Made by a program: the position numbers and the translations under genes. DNA of 64,000 nt from the NCBI RefSeq assembly GCF_001691555.1, contig NZ_MAYN01000002.1:1-64000 (forward strand). Reading direction: 5' to 3'. Under the pieces are notes generated by a model. It saw only the letters and a program-made list of their open reading frames with translations, ran no database searches and was not told the origin of the DNA. The DNA is from Pantoea eucrina. Its GTDB lineage: Bacteria > Pseudomonadota > Gammaproteobacteria > Enterobacterales > Enterobacteriaceae. Below are positions 42,703 through 50,475 of this stretch, one piece after another (position 1 is the first letter of the stretch; each line of letters begins with the position of its first letter).

Positions 42703-44298
42703 TCACACCAGATAAGAACTTAAATTGCTGGGAGATTCTTCTTCTTCCCAGTCCCAGAGGTCGCCCTGCACCTTATCCTGCTGGAATTCCTCGCTCGGCC
42801 GCCACGCCTGCAGGGACATCAGCATGGAGATGGTATCGATGCAGTCATCGTTCCTGGACTTAAAGCCTTTCAGTGTGGCCATCTGCAGCTCCTGGATGTG
42901 CTCCTGCACCATCTCCGTGTCCTTCATCTCGGTCGGGTAGTAGATCTTCCCGGCCTTGAACAGCGGAAGCACCATGTTGAAGCGCACCATCTTGTTCACG
43001 TTCGGGCGGATACCCGGGCGCGCGCCGTTGCCGTCGGAGGCAAAGGAGAACCAGATGTTGCGGGTCATCATCTCCTGCTGGATCCACGGGATGAAGCCTG
43101 ACTGCTGGCCGGTGACCTCGATGCCTACCTGCTGTGGCCGGTACTGGCTCACCAGGCGGAACAGGTCATCGATGTTTTTATCCATCAGCTGCTTCTTACA
43201 GATGCCGTCCACCCAGAACCAGTCGCCGTTGCTGTTCAGCGCCCAGACGGAGATCACCGAGTAGTCCGCGCTGGTCTTCTCGCTGGTGGCAAAGTCGGTC
43301 GTGATGTAGAAGTTGAACCGCGATTTGTTCATCAGCAGCGTCTGGCGCGAGTACCAGCGGATGTCATCGTCCCGTACCAGCCGCTCCTCATCGCTCGAGA
43401 TGCGCAGCATCAGCTCCTGCTGGAATGCCGCGAGCTTGCCGGTGGCGATCGACAGGTCGTACTGCTGCTTTACGAAGTCATAGGAGAAGCGATCGGGCCA
43501 GGCGCCCTGAAACTCCTCACGGGTGCAGGGGAAGCGCTCGCAGATTGGGTATACGTTGACGTGCCACCCGCCTGATTCAACTGCCTCATACAGAATGTCG
43601 TTTTTGTTGAAGGGGGTACCGTTAAAAACAATCTTGCGGCGAGTAGGATCGAGCGCATAGTCCACTCCTTTGTAGACGGTGTCTTTGATGGCTTCCATCG
43701 TGGTTTTGGATTTGGAGTCGTCATCGCTGACCAGGTCATCGAGCACCGCCAGCACCGGGCGCTTACCGAAGATTTTGGTACCGCGCAGGCCGGTCTTCGC
43801 ACCGAACATCTTCACGCCCAGCTTGTGGCCGTCGCGGTTCTCAAACTCCAGGTAGGCGTCCGTAAACTTCGCCACCGGCAGCCAGTACTGCAGCCACGGG
43901 GAGTCGTAGTAGCGGAACTCGATGTTCTTACGCAGCGACTTCACGCCGTTCTCCATGGAGTCGGAGACGTAGATCATGCCGGTGATTTCCCCGAATCCCT
44001 CGATGCCGCCGAACACCGCGATGTAGAGCACCAGGTACTCACCGAACAGCGTGGTCTTTGCGATCCCGCGAGAACACAGGTTGGCCAGGCGCGTCTTCTT
44101 GCCGGCCAGCTCATCGAGCATTCGCAGGTGCACCACCGGTGACTTGTTCGATTCGCCTTTCTCGCCGTTCACCAGCTTGATGAAGTTGACATAGTTGATG
44201 GAGAACACCGACGGCACGTAGTCGTGGGAGTTCAGCGCCCGGTAATCGACCTGGTTCAGCCAGTCATCGACGTTCTGCTTAATCAGCGGGCTACTCAT
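42703..44298 (-). CDS. Terminase large subunit (N4 gp68 type)
   Basis: This DNA packaging motor has 531 residues. The ATPase has a deviant Walker A CSRGIAKTT (75-83) and Walker B PVLAVLDDL (D187-D188). The nuclease shows the RNase H-like residues D335 (TTDFATSE), E394 (GIEVTG) and D484/D488 (SRNDDCIDTI). All key residues are present. The start overlaps the end of the putative small terminase gene by 8 bases. Confidence 0.95.
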   Translation of the reverse strand: MSSPLIKQNVDDWLNQVDYRALNSHDYVPSVFSINYVNFIKLVNGEKGESNKSPVVHLRMLDELAGKKTRLANLCSRGIAKTTLFGEYLVLYIAVFGGIEGFGEITGMIYVSDSMENGVKSLRKNIEFRYYDSPWLQYWLPVAKFTDAYLEFENRDGHKLGVKMFGAKTGLRGTKIFGKRPVLAVLDDLVSDDDSKSKTTMEAIKDTVYKGVDYALDPTRRKIVFNGTPFNKNDILYEAVESGGWHVNVYPICERFPCTREEFQGAWPDRFSYDFVKQQYDLSIATGKLAAFQQELMLRISSDEERLVRDDDIRWYSRQTLLMNKSRFNFYITTDFATSEKTSADYSVISVWALNSNGDWFWVDGICKKQLMDKNIDDLFRLVSQYRPQQVGIEVTGQQSGFIPWIQQEMMTRNIWFSFASDGNGARPGIRPNVNKMVRFNMVLPLFKAGKIYYPTEMKDTEMVQEHIQELQMATLKGFKSRNDDCIDTISMLMSLQAWRPSEEFQQDKVQGDLWDWEEEESPSNLSSYLV

Positions 44299-44962
44299 GC
44301 TCGATCACCAGTGGCGTATGGGCGACAGAGCGCGCGCTGACGTGACCGCCGGAGATGAGATCGTGCTGCTGCTGCGCCAGCTGGGCCATAGAGTCGCGCA
44401 GTTCCTTCATGCCAGAGCTGTCTTTAATGGTGACGTCGAGCTCAACCTTGCTGGCTTCCGGGCGTTTCAGATGATTTAGCAGCGAGTTCGCCGCTTCTGC
44501 CCGCACCTTTTCACTCTTGGCATTCATCATCAGGTCAGCCTGTACGTTAATGGCCTGCTGATAAATGTCCTGGTTCAGGACGTGCGTGGGGATGAGCGTC
44601 TGCTCGAGGATCAGGTTAACCAGCTTATTCTTGTTGTAGGCGCTGACGTAGGCGGAGATATCCTTCGGCGAGGCGCCGCTGGCGTGCAGGTTCTGCCAGC
44701 GCTGGGGGAAGGTACGGGCGTACGCGTCCTGGTTGGGGTAGCCCATGAGCTTATAACTCACGTAGCGTACCGCATCCATGTAGTCGGCCATCTTGAAGCG
44801 ACCATCCTGCAGCACGCGGCTGTACGAAATCAGGTTGTCGCGCATGGACTCCGCCACCAGCGGATCGGACACGGCAGCGTTGAAGTTATCAACCATCTCC
44901 TGTGTCACGCGGCCTTTCAGCTGCTGGGGCAGAGATTCTTTAAACAAATCAACAGTTAGCAT
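44291..44962 (-). CDS. Putative terminase small subunit (N4 gp69 position)
   Basis: A helical 223-residue protein encoded just before and overlapping TerL. Middle residues (MMNAKSEKVRAEAANSLLNHLKRPEASKVELDVTIKDSS) resemble the C-terminal parts of other phage small terminases. No clear HTH is visible at the N-terminus. GGGA precedes the start. The assignment rests mainly on position. Confidence 0.65.
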   Translation of the reverse strand: MLTVDLFKESLPQQLKGRVTQEMVDNFNAAVSDPLVAESMRDNLISYSRVLQDGRFKMADYMDAVRYVSYKLMGYPNQDAYARTFPQRWQNLHASGASPKDISAYVSAYNKNKLVNLILEQTLIPTHVLNQDIYQQAINVQADLMMNAKSEKVRAEAANSLLNHLKRPEASKVELDVTIKDSSGMKELRDSMAQLAQQQHDLISGGHVSARSVAHTPLVIEHE

Positions 44963-45020
44963 TCAGAGTCCCTTGTAGGCGCTCGTGGTCTGACGAGCAC
45001 AGATCTAAATGCTATGCTAT

Positions 45021-45032
45021 AGGATAAATCCT
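45021..45032. promoter_or_regulatory. AGGATAAATCCT palindrome before structured RNA 1
   Basis: AGGAT-AA-ATCCT lies at the 5' border of the non-coding region and is followed by AAAAATATT. It is a member of the recurring palindrome set. Confidence 0.5.
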
Positions 45033-45440
45033 AAAAATATTCCTTGACGCGAAATTTATCGCCAGGCATTCTTACGCCCGTACCTAAGGTGTAAGTCGCT
45101 TTGACCAATCCGCTGGTTGAGGAGGCTTACGCATTAGCGTGCCTTGCCGTATGCCGATGACTGAAAGACCCTTGCAATACGAATTTCTCCATATAGCTGT
45201 CAGCCAGTGGCTTGAAATGTGGAAGCGCCTGATAAGCGCGGAGACCAGAGTTCCTGCCCCTTCTCTGTTACCGGATAGGGGCGTAGTTATCTGAGAGAGC
45301 ATTGCCCGCGGGTTTCTTCCCGGATTTACCGCATAAGCCGCAGTGCTCTCCCAGATAGCTACCACTATCAAATTCGCATCCCCGAGGGGTTGGTGAAGTG
45401 CGAATAACTATATGGGATAACCCGCTTCGGCGGGTTTTTC
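45033..45440 (+). ncRNA. Candidate structured RNA 1 (about 400 nt) ending in a terminator
   Basis: This stretch of 503 bases (44963-45465) has no credible gene. As rightward RNA it holds several exact helices. 45283-45301 pairs with 45344-45362 in 18 of 19 positions. ATTCGCA 45372-45378 pairs with TGCGAAT 45399-45405, with CCCC/GGGG inside. GCCCCT 45256-45261 pairs with AGGGGC 45277-45282. GTAAG 45091-45095 pairs with CTTAC 45126-45130. A terminator ends it. It could be a free-standing RNA or a long leader of the gene at 45466. The family is not recognised. Confidence 0.6.
45419..45440 (+). terminator. Terminator at the end of structured RNA 1
   Basis: AACCCGC TTCG GCGGGTT plus T-run. The T-run exists only on the plus strand, which sets the direction of the RNA. 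Confidence 0.9.
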
Positions 45441-45465
45441 TCTATCTGAACCAGAGAGAACTGAT

Positions 45466-45846
45466 ATGACCGCACTCCGTGTTACCAAAGAACTGATCGA
45501 ATCACGCATCCGCAGCGTCCACTACGTGAACATCGGCGCGGCCGTTCTGGCACAGCAGCCGGAAGAAAGCACGCTGACGCACGAAGACCTGGGCGAGCTG
45601 AGCCTGATGACCACCTGCTACATCATCATGGAGAACGGCTTCAAGGTTGAAGGCGTGAACGCCTGCGTCGATCCGGCCAACTACGACGAAACCCTGGGAC
45701 GCAGCTGCGCGTACGAGAACGCGTTCGATAAGCTGTGGCAGCTGGAAGGCTACCTGCTGAAAGAGGCCATGTACCAGGACGAGCAGACCCGTGAATCGCT
45801 GGCTGGCTTCGCGCTGGAAGGCGACTGTGATGGCTGTAAGATCTGA
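45466..45846 (+). CDS. N4 gp49 / Sf6 gp66 family protein
   Basis: 126 residues with the family hallmarks: VTKELIESRI at the start, then TTCYIIMENGFKVEGVNACVDPANYDETLGRSCAYENAFDKLWQLEGYLL. The family is widespread in enterobacterial phages and its function is not known. It is the first gene after structured RNA 1; GAGAGA precedes the start. Confidence 0.9.
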   Translation: MTALRVTKELIESRIRSVHYVNIGAAVLAQQPEESTLTHEDLGELSLMTTCYIIMENGFKVEGVNACVDPANYDETLGRSCAYENAFDKLWQLEGYLLKEAMYQDEQTRESLAGFALEGDCDGCKI

Positions 45847-46097
45847 CCCGGCCTGACCGCATAGTTACAACACTCTTTAAGCTAACTTGTTGACCACAGT
45901 CCGGCACCGGTTCGGTTATTTTCTGTCAACAATTAGCCGTCTTACTATAACCGTGTACAGCATTTTTCTACCCACGAATTATCCCGGTAGAGATAATGGT
46001 TATGGAACGTAAGCAACGGATTGCTTTCGTGACACCGTCACATTATTGATGTGGGAGAGTGAGCAGTAAAACACTGATTAATAGGGGAATTGAGCGT
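45847..46097 (+). promoter_or_regulatory. Intergenic region, possible promoter
   Basis: 251 bases without a gene. An AT-rich patch around 45930-45950 has TACTAT as a possible -10 but a poor -35. A short inverted repeat is also visible near the gp49-family stop. Nothing firmer can be supported. Confidence 0.3.
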
Positions 46098-46256
46098 ATG
46101 TCGGCGCCCACACAGCAGCAACTGATGGCCAAATACCATCACCTGCGTGATCATTTAGCGGACCTGGACAGTGAGCGAAAAATAGTCGCTGATGAGTTGG
46201 ATATGGTGATTGCAGCGATCCTAAAGCAATGCCAAAATAAGACAATTCCTAACTGA
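46098..46256 (+). CDS. Small coiled-coil protein, 52 aa
   Basis: MSAPTQQQLMAKYHHLRDHLADLDSERKIVADELDMVIAAIL is a single amphipathic helix pattern. The start at 46098 is chosen over a GTG at 46059 because the N-terminal extension is not helix-like; either is possible. No function is known. Confidence 0.6.
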   Translation: MSAPTQQQLMAKYHHLRDHLADLDSERKIVADELDMVIAAILKQCQNKTIPN

Positions 46257-46271
46257 ACCAGGACCACCCTA

Positions 46272-46574
46272 ATGCTCACGCAAGTTGCTACACCTTTCGA
46301 CTTCCTCGCTGAGGACCCCGTTGAGCGTAAGGTATTACAACTAAAAGCAGACTACTTGATCTTGCTGACAATGGACTATGACGGCGGCGCTAACGGACTT
46401 TCCCGTTTCGCCAGAGAGCTCGAGATCACCGAAGACCAAGCACGCGCCATGCTTACCGGTGACCTGGGTGCAATCAATATGGATCTGCTGCTGAGCTGCC
46501 TGTTCCGTAAAGGCTACAGTATGACGCGCCAGCTGGTGCACAGTGACATGATGAATATGCAACTCTCACGCTGA
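46272..46574 (+). CDS. XRE/HTH_37-like regulator, 100 aa
   Basis: ERKVLQLKADYLILLT, then LSRFARELEITEDQARAMLTGDLGAINMDLLLSCLFRKGYSM resembles the helix-turn-helix of HTH_37/HigA-type antitoxins (A..LGITQ..VS.L..G....F....L...L..LG). It may repress a phage or host promoter, or be an antitoxin without its toxin. AGGA precedes the start, and a terminator follows. Confidence 0.6.
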   Translation: MLTQVATPFDFLAEDPVERKVLQLKADYLILLTMDYDGGANGLSRFARELEITEDQARAMLTGDLGAINMDLLLSCLFRKGYSMTRQLVHSDMMNMQLSR

Positions 46575-46598
46575 TACTGATAAACCCAACACCAGGAG

Positions 46599-46622
46599 GG
46601 GCGCTACGGCGCCCCTTTTTTA
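46599..46622 (+). terminator. Rho-independent terminator
   Basis: GGGGCGC TACG GCGCCCC followed by six T. Confidence 0.9.
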
Positions 46623-46639
46623 TTGAGCCAGGAACACCA

Positions 46640-46903
46640 ATGGACTTTGCGATCGACCACCTTCTGACCCTCGCTTTCATGTATCTCGTCTATTACATCG
46701 GGCTCTACGCCGGCAAACGGCAGGGCCGCCGGCACGAACGCGCGACCATCAACAGCGAGCTTTCGCGGTTCGAGACCAGCCTGACACTGCTGGGCCGCCG
46801 GTATGCAGTAGGCCCCACGCTCCAGACACTGCAGTACCTGCGCACCGGATTTAATCGCTGCCCGGACACCAAACACACAGCCACTACCCAGGACAAAAAA
46901 TAA
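46640..46903 (+). CDS. Membrane-anchored small protein, 87 aa
   Basis: One N-terminal hydrophobic segment (LLTLAFMYLVYYIGLYAG) is followed by a basic patch (KRQGRRHERA) and a soluble tail. This predicts one membrane span with the tail in the cytoplasm. It is coupled to the Tad2-like gene by overlapping TAATG. Function unknown. Confidence 0.7.
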   Translation: MDFAIDHLLTLAFMYLVYYIGLYAGKRQGRRHERATINSELSRFETSLTLLGRRYAVGPTLQTLQYLRTGFNRCPDTKHTATTQDKK

Positions 46904-47676
46904 TGAATATGACCTTCGCACAGCTGCAGCCACACCTCGCTACCGGCTGCGCCGCCGCTCGGATGGGCTGGAATGGCGCCAGCCAGTTTATCTGGTTCGT
47001 GCCGCCCGGAGAGTACCCGGCCCGGATGGAAGTTATTCGCGATCACTTCCCGGATAACCTGGTCCCGTACGCCGGCTACTATGCGATGAAGAACGCCCAG
47101 GGGCAGGTCACGCCATGGGTACCGAGCAACGGCGATCTGCAGGCGACCGACTGGCACACCGTGGCCGTACCAAAAGTGCGGGTGGTAGCGCTCAGCGAAC
47201 TGCAGGGCACCGCGCAGCTGCAGGAGTTCCAGTCGCATAAGCGCGTGCACGCGGCCAAGATTCGGGACATTGAGTATCTGGATCACACCACGGTACTCAT
47301 CTTCGCAGACGGGCGCGGCCGCGTATCCGTGGGGGCCAGCTATCTGAACAAACATGAGCCGGAAGCGGGTGGCTATTACGTCGAATACGAAGACGGCTAT
47401 CAATCATATTCCCCAGCCGACGCCTTTGAGTTAGGATACGCGCCCACTAAACAGGACGTGTTTGAAAATGAAACCGGTACCAAAGTCAACCTGCCAGAAC
47501 AAGCAGTTGATAGCCGTGCCCCCACTGATGAATACTCGCGCGCCCAGAAAAGGCAGCACCTTGTCGATCAACTCACGCAGCTCACCGGTGCGCAGGCCCA
47601 TGCCAATGCACACACCGCCGGCGCTATGCAGAAAATTATCGACCAGCTGATCGCGGAGCTTACTTCTTTGGTGTAA
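46903..47676 (+). CDS. Protein with N-terminal DUF2829 (Tad2, anti-Thoeris)-like domain
   Basis: Residues about 3-88 match DUF2829: MTFAQLQPHLATGCAAARMGWNG, FIWFVPPG, YAMKNAQGQVTPWVPSNGDLQATDWHTV. Tad2 proteins of this family bind the gcADPR signal and block Thoeris defence. Residues about 105-185 form a second domain found on its own in phages (SHKRVHAAKIRDIEYL, PEAGGYYVEYEDGYQSYSPADAFELGY). The tail is helical (KRQHLVDQLTQLTGAQ). The anti-Thoeris role is inferred from the family. The fusion could also be a general phage protein using the same fold. Confidence 0.75.
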   Translation: MNMTFAQLQPHLATGCAAARMGWNGASQFIWFVPPGEYPARMEVIRDHFPDNLVPYAGYYAMKNAQGQVTPWVPSNGDLQATDWHTVAVPKVRVVALSELQGTAQLQEFQSHKRVHAAKIRDIEYLDHTTVLIFADGRGRVSVGASYLNKHEPEAGGYYVEYEDGYQSYSPADAFELGYAPTKQDVFENETGTKVNLPEQAVDSRAPTDEYSRAQKRQHLVDQLTQLTGAQAHANAHTAGAMQKIIDQLIAELTSLV

Positions 47677-47723
47677 TCATCCCCCCCGGTACCCGGCAGG
47701 GTACCAACCAGTTAGGAACAACC

Positions 47724-48050
47724 ATGGAACCGTTGACCAGTCTGATCGTAGTGACTCACCAGTCGAAAGGGAAAGACGCGCTGCTGTACGCCATCATCTC
47801 CCGACAACATGAGATCCGCATTTCTATCCTTCGCACATGGCGCGCACTGCTGCGCACCAAGCGCTGGCGCCAGGCCAAAGAGCTGCACGCCAAGCTGGCC
47901 AAGCGACTGGAACACTATCTCAACGAGATATTCCCGGGCTCGATCGACTGCGAAATAAAACTGCTGGAATACTGGGACACCGAGGGCGACGTGAAGTACC
48001 CCCGGTACCGCATCAAGGTTGAGTATCCGTTCCCGGAACTCACCGTTTAA
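47724..48050 (+). CDS. Hypothetical protein, 108 aa
   Basis: A basic helical middle (LRTWRALLRTKRWRQAKELHAKLAKRLEHYLNEIF) lies between short beta-like ends. It has an AGGA ribosome site. It is followed by a strong terminator. No family is recognised. Confidence 0.65.
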   Translation: MEPLTSLIVVTHQSKGKDALLYAIISRQHEIRISILRTWRALLRTKRWRQAKELHAKLAKRLEHYLNEIFPGSIDCEIKLLEYWDTEGDVKYPRYRIKVEYPFPELTV

Positions 48051-48060
48051 CAGGGACAAG

Positions 48061-48086
48061 GGCGAGCCGCAGTGCTCGCCTTTTTT
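48061..48086 (+). terminator. Rho-independent terminator
   Basis: GGCGAGC and GCTCGCC close a 6-base loop, followed by six T. Confidence 0.85.
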
Positions 48087-48093
48087 ATGAGGT

Positions 48094-48117
48094 AATAAGT
48101 GTGAAGTGTGAAGAATG
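48094..48117 (+). repeat. Heptad TGTGAAG repeat, copy 2
   Basis: AAGTGTGAAGTGTGAAGAATG is a direct heptamer repeat that spans the GTG start at 48101. Confidence 0.5.
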
Positions 48118-48268
48118 CGCGAAGCTGCAGCGCAAATTGACCCAGGCAAATCAGTACAACGCTGAGAACGTGGAGCGCATCACTCAGCATTATCAGGGAC
48201 GCATCGATGCGCTCGAGCGTCAGGTTGAAGAACTCCATCAGGGACAGCGAAAGTCTCCGCAGGGTTGA
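48101..48268 (+). CDS. Small CxxC coiled-coil protein, 55 aa
   Basis: A GTG start with GAGGT 7 bases ahead. The N-terminus has CEEC, then a long amphipathic helix (LQRKLTQANQYNAENVERI, RIDALERQVEELHQGQ). It may dimerise. Function unknown. Confidence 0.6.
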   Translation: MKCEECAKLQRKLTQANQYNAENVERITQHYQGRIDALERQVEELHQGQRKSPQG

Positions 48269-48372
48269 CCATTTTTTCATAGTGACGTCTGAAAGTAGGG
48301 GTGGGGCGTCACACGTTACACAAAACACAACTACCCCCCCGGGGTTGACGCCCCCTCTACACGTAACACATT

Positions 48373-48391
48373 CCTGCTTCGCAGGTGGTGG
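48373..48391 (+). promoter_or_regulatory. Candidate vRNAP early promoter 1
   Basis: CCTGC-TTC-GCAGG is a 5-bp stem with a 3-base loop. It is followed by TGGT and then GG at 48390-48391, where N4 vRNAP would start (loop centre at -11). The same geometry recurs at 52173, 52542 and 57805. The gene at 48426 follows. Confidence 0.7.
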
Positions 48392-48425
48392 CAACTCTGC
48401 CATCCACTACCACAGGAGCAGTATC

Positions 48426-48743
48426 ATGTTGAACAAGGGCCTCACTCAGACTTCCACTGGCGCAGTCGTAGACGTAATGCAGACCGTCAGCAGCATAGCC
48501 CAGGGAGTAACTGGCACTGTTGAGACGTTGTCTAAAGCCTTAGGTACCCTAAACCTTAAAGCCTCTGCCATGTACCAGAAGGCAGAGGTGGATACCAAGT
48601 ACGACATCATTGAGCACACGCACACATCCAAGACCGCAGCAGCGCTGCGTCTTGCAGCAACTAAGCGTGCAGTGAAAACTGAACTCGATGCAGATCCTGC
48701 ACTTGCAGAACTGTTCCTCGAGTGCAGCGCACTGTTCGACTAA
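48426..48743 (+). CDS. First early-region protein, 105 aa
   Basis: The start at 48426 has GGAG 6 bases ahead and lies 36 bases after the predicted vRNAP start site. The N-terminal half (LTQTSTGAVVDVMQTVSSIAQGVTGTVETLSKAL) is a mildly hydrophobic helix; then come IIEHTHTSKTAAALRLAATKRAVKTELDADPALAELF. As the first product of a strong early promoter it is a candidate host-takeover protein, an inference from place only. Confidence 0.75.
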   Translation: MLNKGLTQTSTGAVVDVMQTVSSIAQGVTGTVETLSKALGTLNLKASAMYQKAEVDTKYDIIEHTHTSKTAAALRLAATKRAVKTELDADPALAELFLECSALFD

Positions 48744-48750
48744 CACACAC

Positions 48751-48768
48751 GCGGGCCTGTCGGCCCGC
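48751..48768 (+). terminator. Hairpin after first early gene
   Basis: GCGGGCC TGTC GGCCCGC, with no T-run after it. N4 vRNAP also stops at hairpins, so it may serve as a vRNAP terminator. Confidence 0.5.
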
Positions 48769-48946
48769 TACTACTAATTTCCAGCGATAGATAGTTTGGA
48801 AGTGACTCTCTCAATCGCATTGTGAGCGCTCCTAAACACTATCCGAGTGCAAAGCTCCAGCTTTGTGCCATAGGCTCCCTAAACGCTGTACAGCGCATCT
48901 CAGGGGCATAGTACACATCAGCAGCAGATGTTACGGGTAACAATCA
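48769..48946 (+). other. Gap with small hairpins
   Basis: About 180 bases without a gene. CAAAGCT/AGCTTTG at about 48851-48866 and GTTAC/GTAAC just before the next start are the only clear structures seen. Confidence 0.3.
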
Positions 48947-49357
48947 ATGCTGCGCATTGACCATTACCCTCACAGCAACAGAATACCGGATGTTAATTAT
49001 CAGATGTTCCTCAAATACCATTTGAATTCATTCCAGGCTACATTGTGCGCCCTGAAAATATTGGTACACGGTCTGGATGCGGGAAAAGAATTTACGCTGA
49101 TTACTCAGCCCAAATTACCATCGCCATCACTTAATGACAGCGACGGATATATCCCCATGAGTTCACATCAGCCATTGCAGAACAATCACCAGCTCTACTC
49201 AATATTGAGTGAGTATATCGGTGAGGCTTCAATGGGTGACTTTCTGTTTCGCTATGGCCAGCACTATCCGAATGCGGTGAGCATGCCGGATATCTATCGG
49301 CTGGCCAGCGCGCTTGCAACCGCTTGTTCACAGCAAAAAGGAAACGCATTACCATGA
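48947..49357 (+). CDS. Early hypothetical protein, 136 aa
   Basis: A soluble protein rich in His, Tyr and Asn (MLRIDHYPHSNRIPDVNYQM, SSHQPLQNNHQLYSILSEY). Its ribosome site is weak. The last third (IYRLASALATACSQQKG) resembles the C-terminal LASAIYE-type helix of the small proteins at 51-52 kb. Overlaps the next gene by ATGA. Confidence 0.6.
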   Translation: MLRIDHYPHSNRIPDVNYQMFLKYHLNSFQATLCALKILVHGLDAGKEFTLITQPKLPSPSLNDSDGYIPMSSHQPLQNNHQLYSILSEYIGEASMGDFLFRYGQHYPNAVSMPDIYRLASALATACSQQKGNALP

Positions 49358-49536
49358 TGGAAATGTTTGAATATCTCGTAAAAACGCTCGCACTGGGCAT
49401 CCTCATCCTGATGATCCTGGGACTGCCCAGATTCATGCGAGGCTTTGGCCAGCTCTTTGCCGGCACAATCCGTGAGGTCCACCATCGCAGATGGCAGAAG
49501 AAAATGAGCCGCAGGCGATCACGCTCCTTGAGCTGA
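49354..49536 (+). CDS. Small membrane protein, 60 aa
   Basis: One hydrophobic segment (LVKTLALGILILMILGLPRF) is followed by a strongly basic tail (REVHHRRWQKKMSRRRSRS). It overlaps the previous stop. The basic tail could touch membrane lipids or nucleic acid. Confidence 0.6.
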   Translation: MMEMFEYLVKTLALGILILMILGLPRFMRGFGQLFAGTIREVHHRRWQKKMSRRRSRSLS

Positions 49537-49694
49537 TTCACGACTGTCTGATAATCCACAATGAGCGCGAAGTTCACGCGCTCAATAACAACATCTACCA
49601 GCCCATATTCATCCAACTCAGCGAGTGCAGACCAATGATGGTCAGCGCTCTGCTTAATCAATTACACAGGAGCACGCATGAACATTCTAATTAA
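49491..49694 (+). CDS. Early hypothetical protein, 67 aa
   Basis: It starts inside the preceding gene (46-base overlap, other frame). The N-terminus ITLLELIHDCLIIHN follows the shared xxLxELIxxI pattern of the early small proteins. Function unknown. Confidence 0.5.
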   Translation: MAEENEPQAITLLELIHDCLIIHNEREVHALNNNIYQPIFIQLSECRPMMVSALLNQLHRSTHEHSN

Positions 49695-49890
49695 CGCAGC
49701 AGCACACGTTCAGGACAACCATCATATGAGCATGTGGGTAGGCATATTCTTCATTGCCCTGTCACTGGTATTCTTTATCTGCGCAGCAGTATTAGCCGTG
49801 CGGGATTATATGGTAGTACTTAAACGCTATCAGCGCGCACGCACCTGCATGCGGTATTTACCTTACCCGATGCGCAGAGTAAGGCATTAA
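49678..49890 (+). CDS. Small membrane protein, 70 aa
   Basis: A single strong membrane segment (MWVGIFFIALSLVFFICAAVLAV) is followed by a basic tail (RYQRARTCMRYLPYPMRRVRH). GGAG lies upstream. It overlaps both neighbours slightly. Confidence 0.6.
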   Translation: MNILINAAAHVQDNHHMSMWVGIFFIALSLVFFICAAVLAVRDYMVVLKRYQRARTCMRYLPYPMRRVRH

Positions 49891-50129
49891 TGCACCATCT
49901 CTACAATGTCGCCGGTAATAAAATCCTCTACGTCACCCCTGAAATAATCACCCATATCAAAGCGCATGTATTAGCGGGAGTGGATACCTTCACGCTAAAT
50001 AACTGCACGCAGCGCGCCTCTATTAAGCAAGACCTCTACCTTTACAACGCACAATTATGCGTTGACGGTATCCGCTTCACTGCCAGATATATCGGCAGGA
50101 GCAAGTGGGAATTTATCATCCTTAGCTAA
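49890..50129 (+). CDS. Early hypothetical protein, 79 aa
   Basis: It begins on the stop of the previous gene (TAATG). A beta-rich protein with two Cys (NNCTQRA, AQLCVDG), ending in RYIGRSKWEFIILS. No family is recognised. Confidence 0.5.
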   Translation: MHHLYNVAGNKILYVTPEIITHIKAHVLAGVDTFTLNNCTQRASIKQDLYLYNAQLCVDGIRFTARYIGRSKWEFIILS

Positions 50130-50151
50130 TCAGCTATTTCGGAGACAGTTT

Positions 50152-50259
50152 ATGTGCAATGTGAAAATATTGTGCACGGGTTTCGCATGCCTGTGGGTTA
50201 TTGCCATTCTGATTATCAATCACCTTGATAATAAGAGAATGAGCCATGACATTGACTGA
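50152..50259 (+). CDS. Very small membrane protein, 35 aa
   Basis: MCNVKILCTGFACLWVIAILIINHL is essentially a membrane helix with a short charged end. GGAG lies 7 bases ahead. It overlaps the next start. Confidence 0.5.
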   Translation: MCNVKILCTGFACLWVIAILIINHLDNKRMSHDID

Positions 50260-50404
50260 GTTAATTCACCTTATCAGCCAGTCTGACTGGTCATCTTATA
50301 CAGGTATCGCTGATGCCTGTCGTTTATCCGGCTGCACAGCCACTCAATTTGTCGATGCCATGAGGCTCATCAAATTGATATTTAGCGCATCACACCAGCA
50401 ATAG
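50246..50404 (+). CDS. Early small-protein array member, 52 aa
   Basis: MTLTELIHLISQSDWSSYTGI matches the N-terminal pattern (M-x2-x2-L-x2-(I/L)) shared by dozens of proteins in this region. The C-terminal FVDAMRLIKLIF is helical. It overlaps the preceding gene by 14 bases, the same overlap seen in the later arrays. Confidence 0.5.
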   Translation: MTLTELIHLISQSDWSSYTGIADACRLSGCTATQFVDAMRLIKLIFSASHQQ

Positions 50405-50475
50405 CATTTCATGCCGCAGCCTGGCCGCTGCGCGTGTCACCGAGCAGTAAATACCACTACCAACGGAGCTATATC

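Noticed and set aside
45084-45371. 95-codon minus-strand frame in structured region 1
   Set aside because: No ribosome site, no motif, and the only T-run of the terminator is on the plus strand.
45419-45436. CCCGC-TTC-GGCGGG as a vRNAP promoter
   Set aside because: Best pairing has a four-base TTCG loop followed by T-run; terminator.
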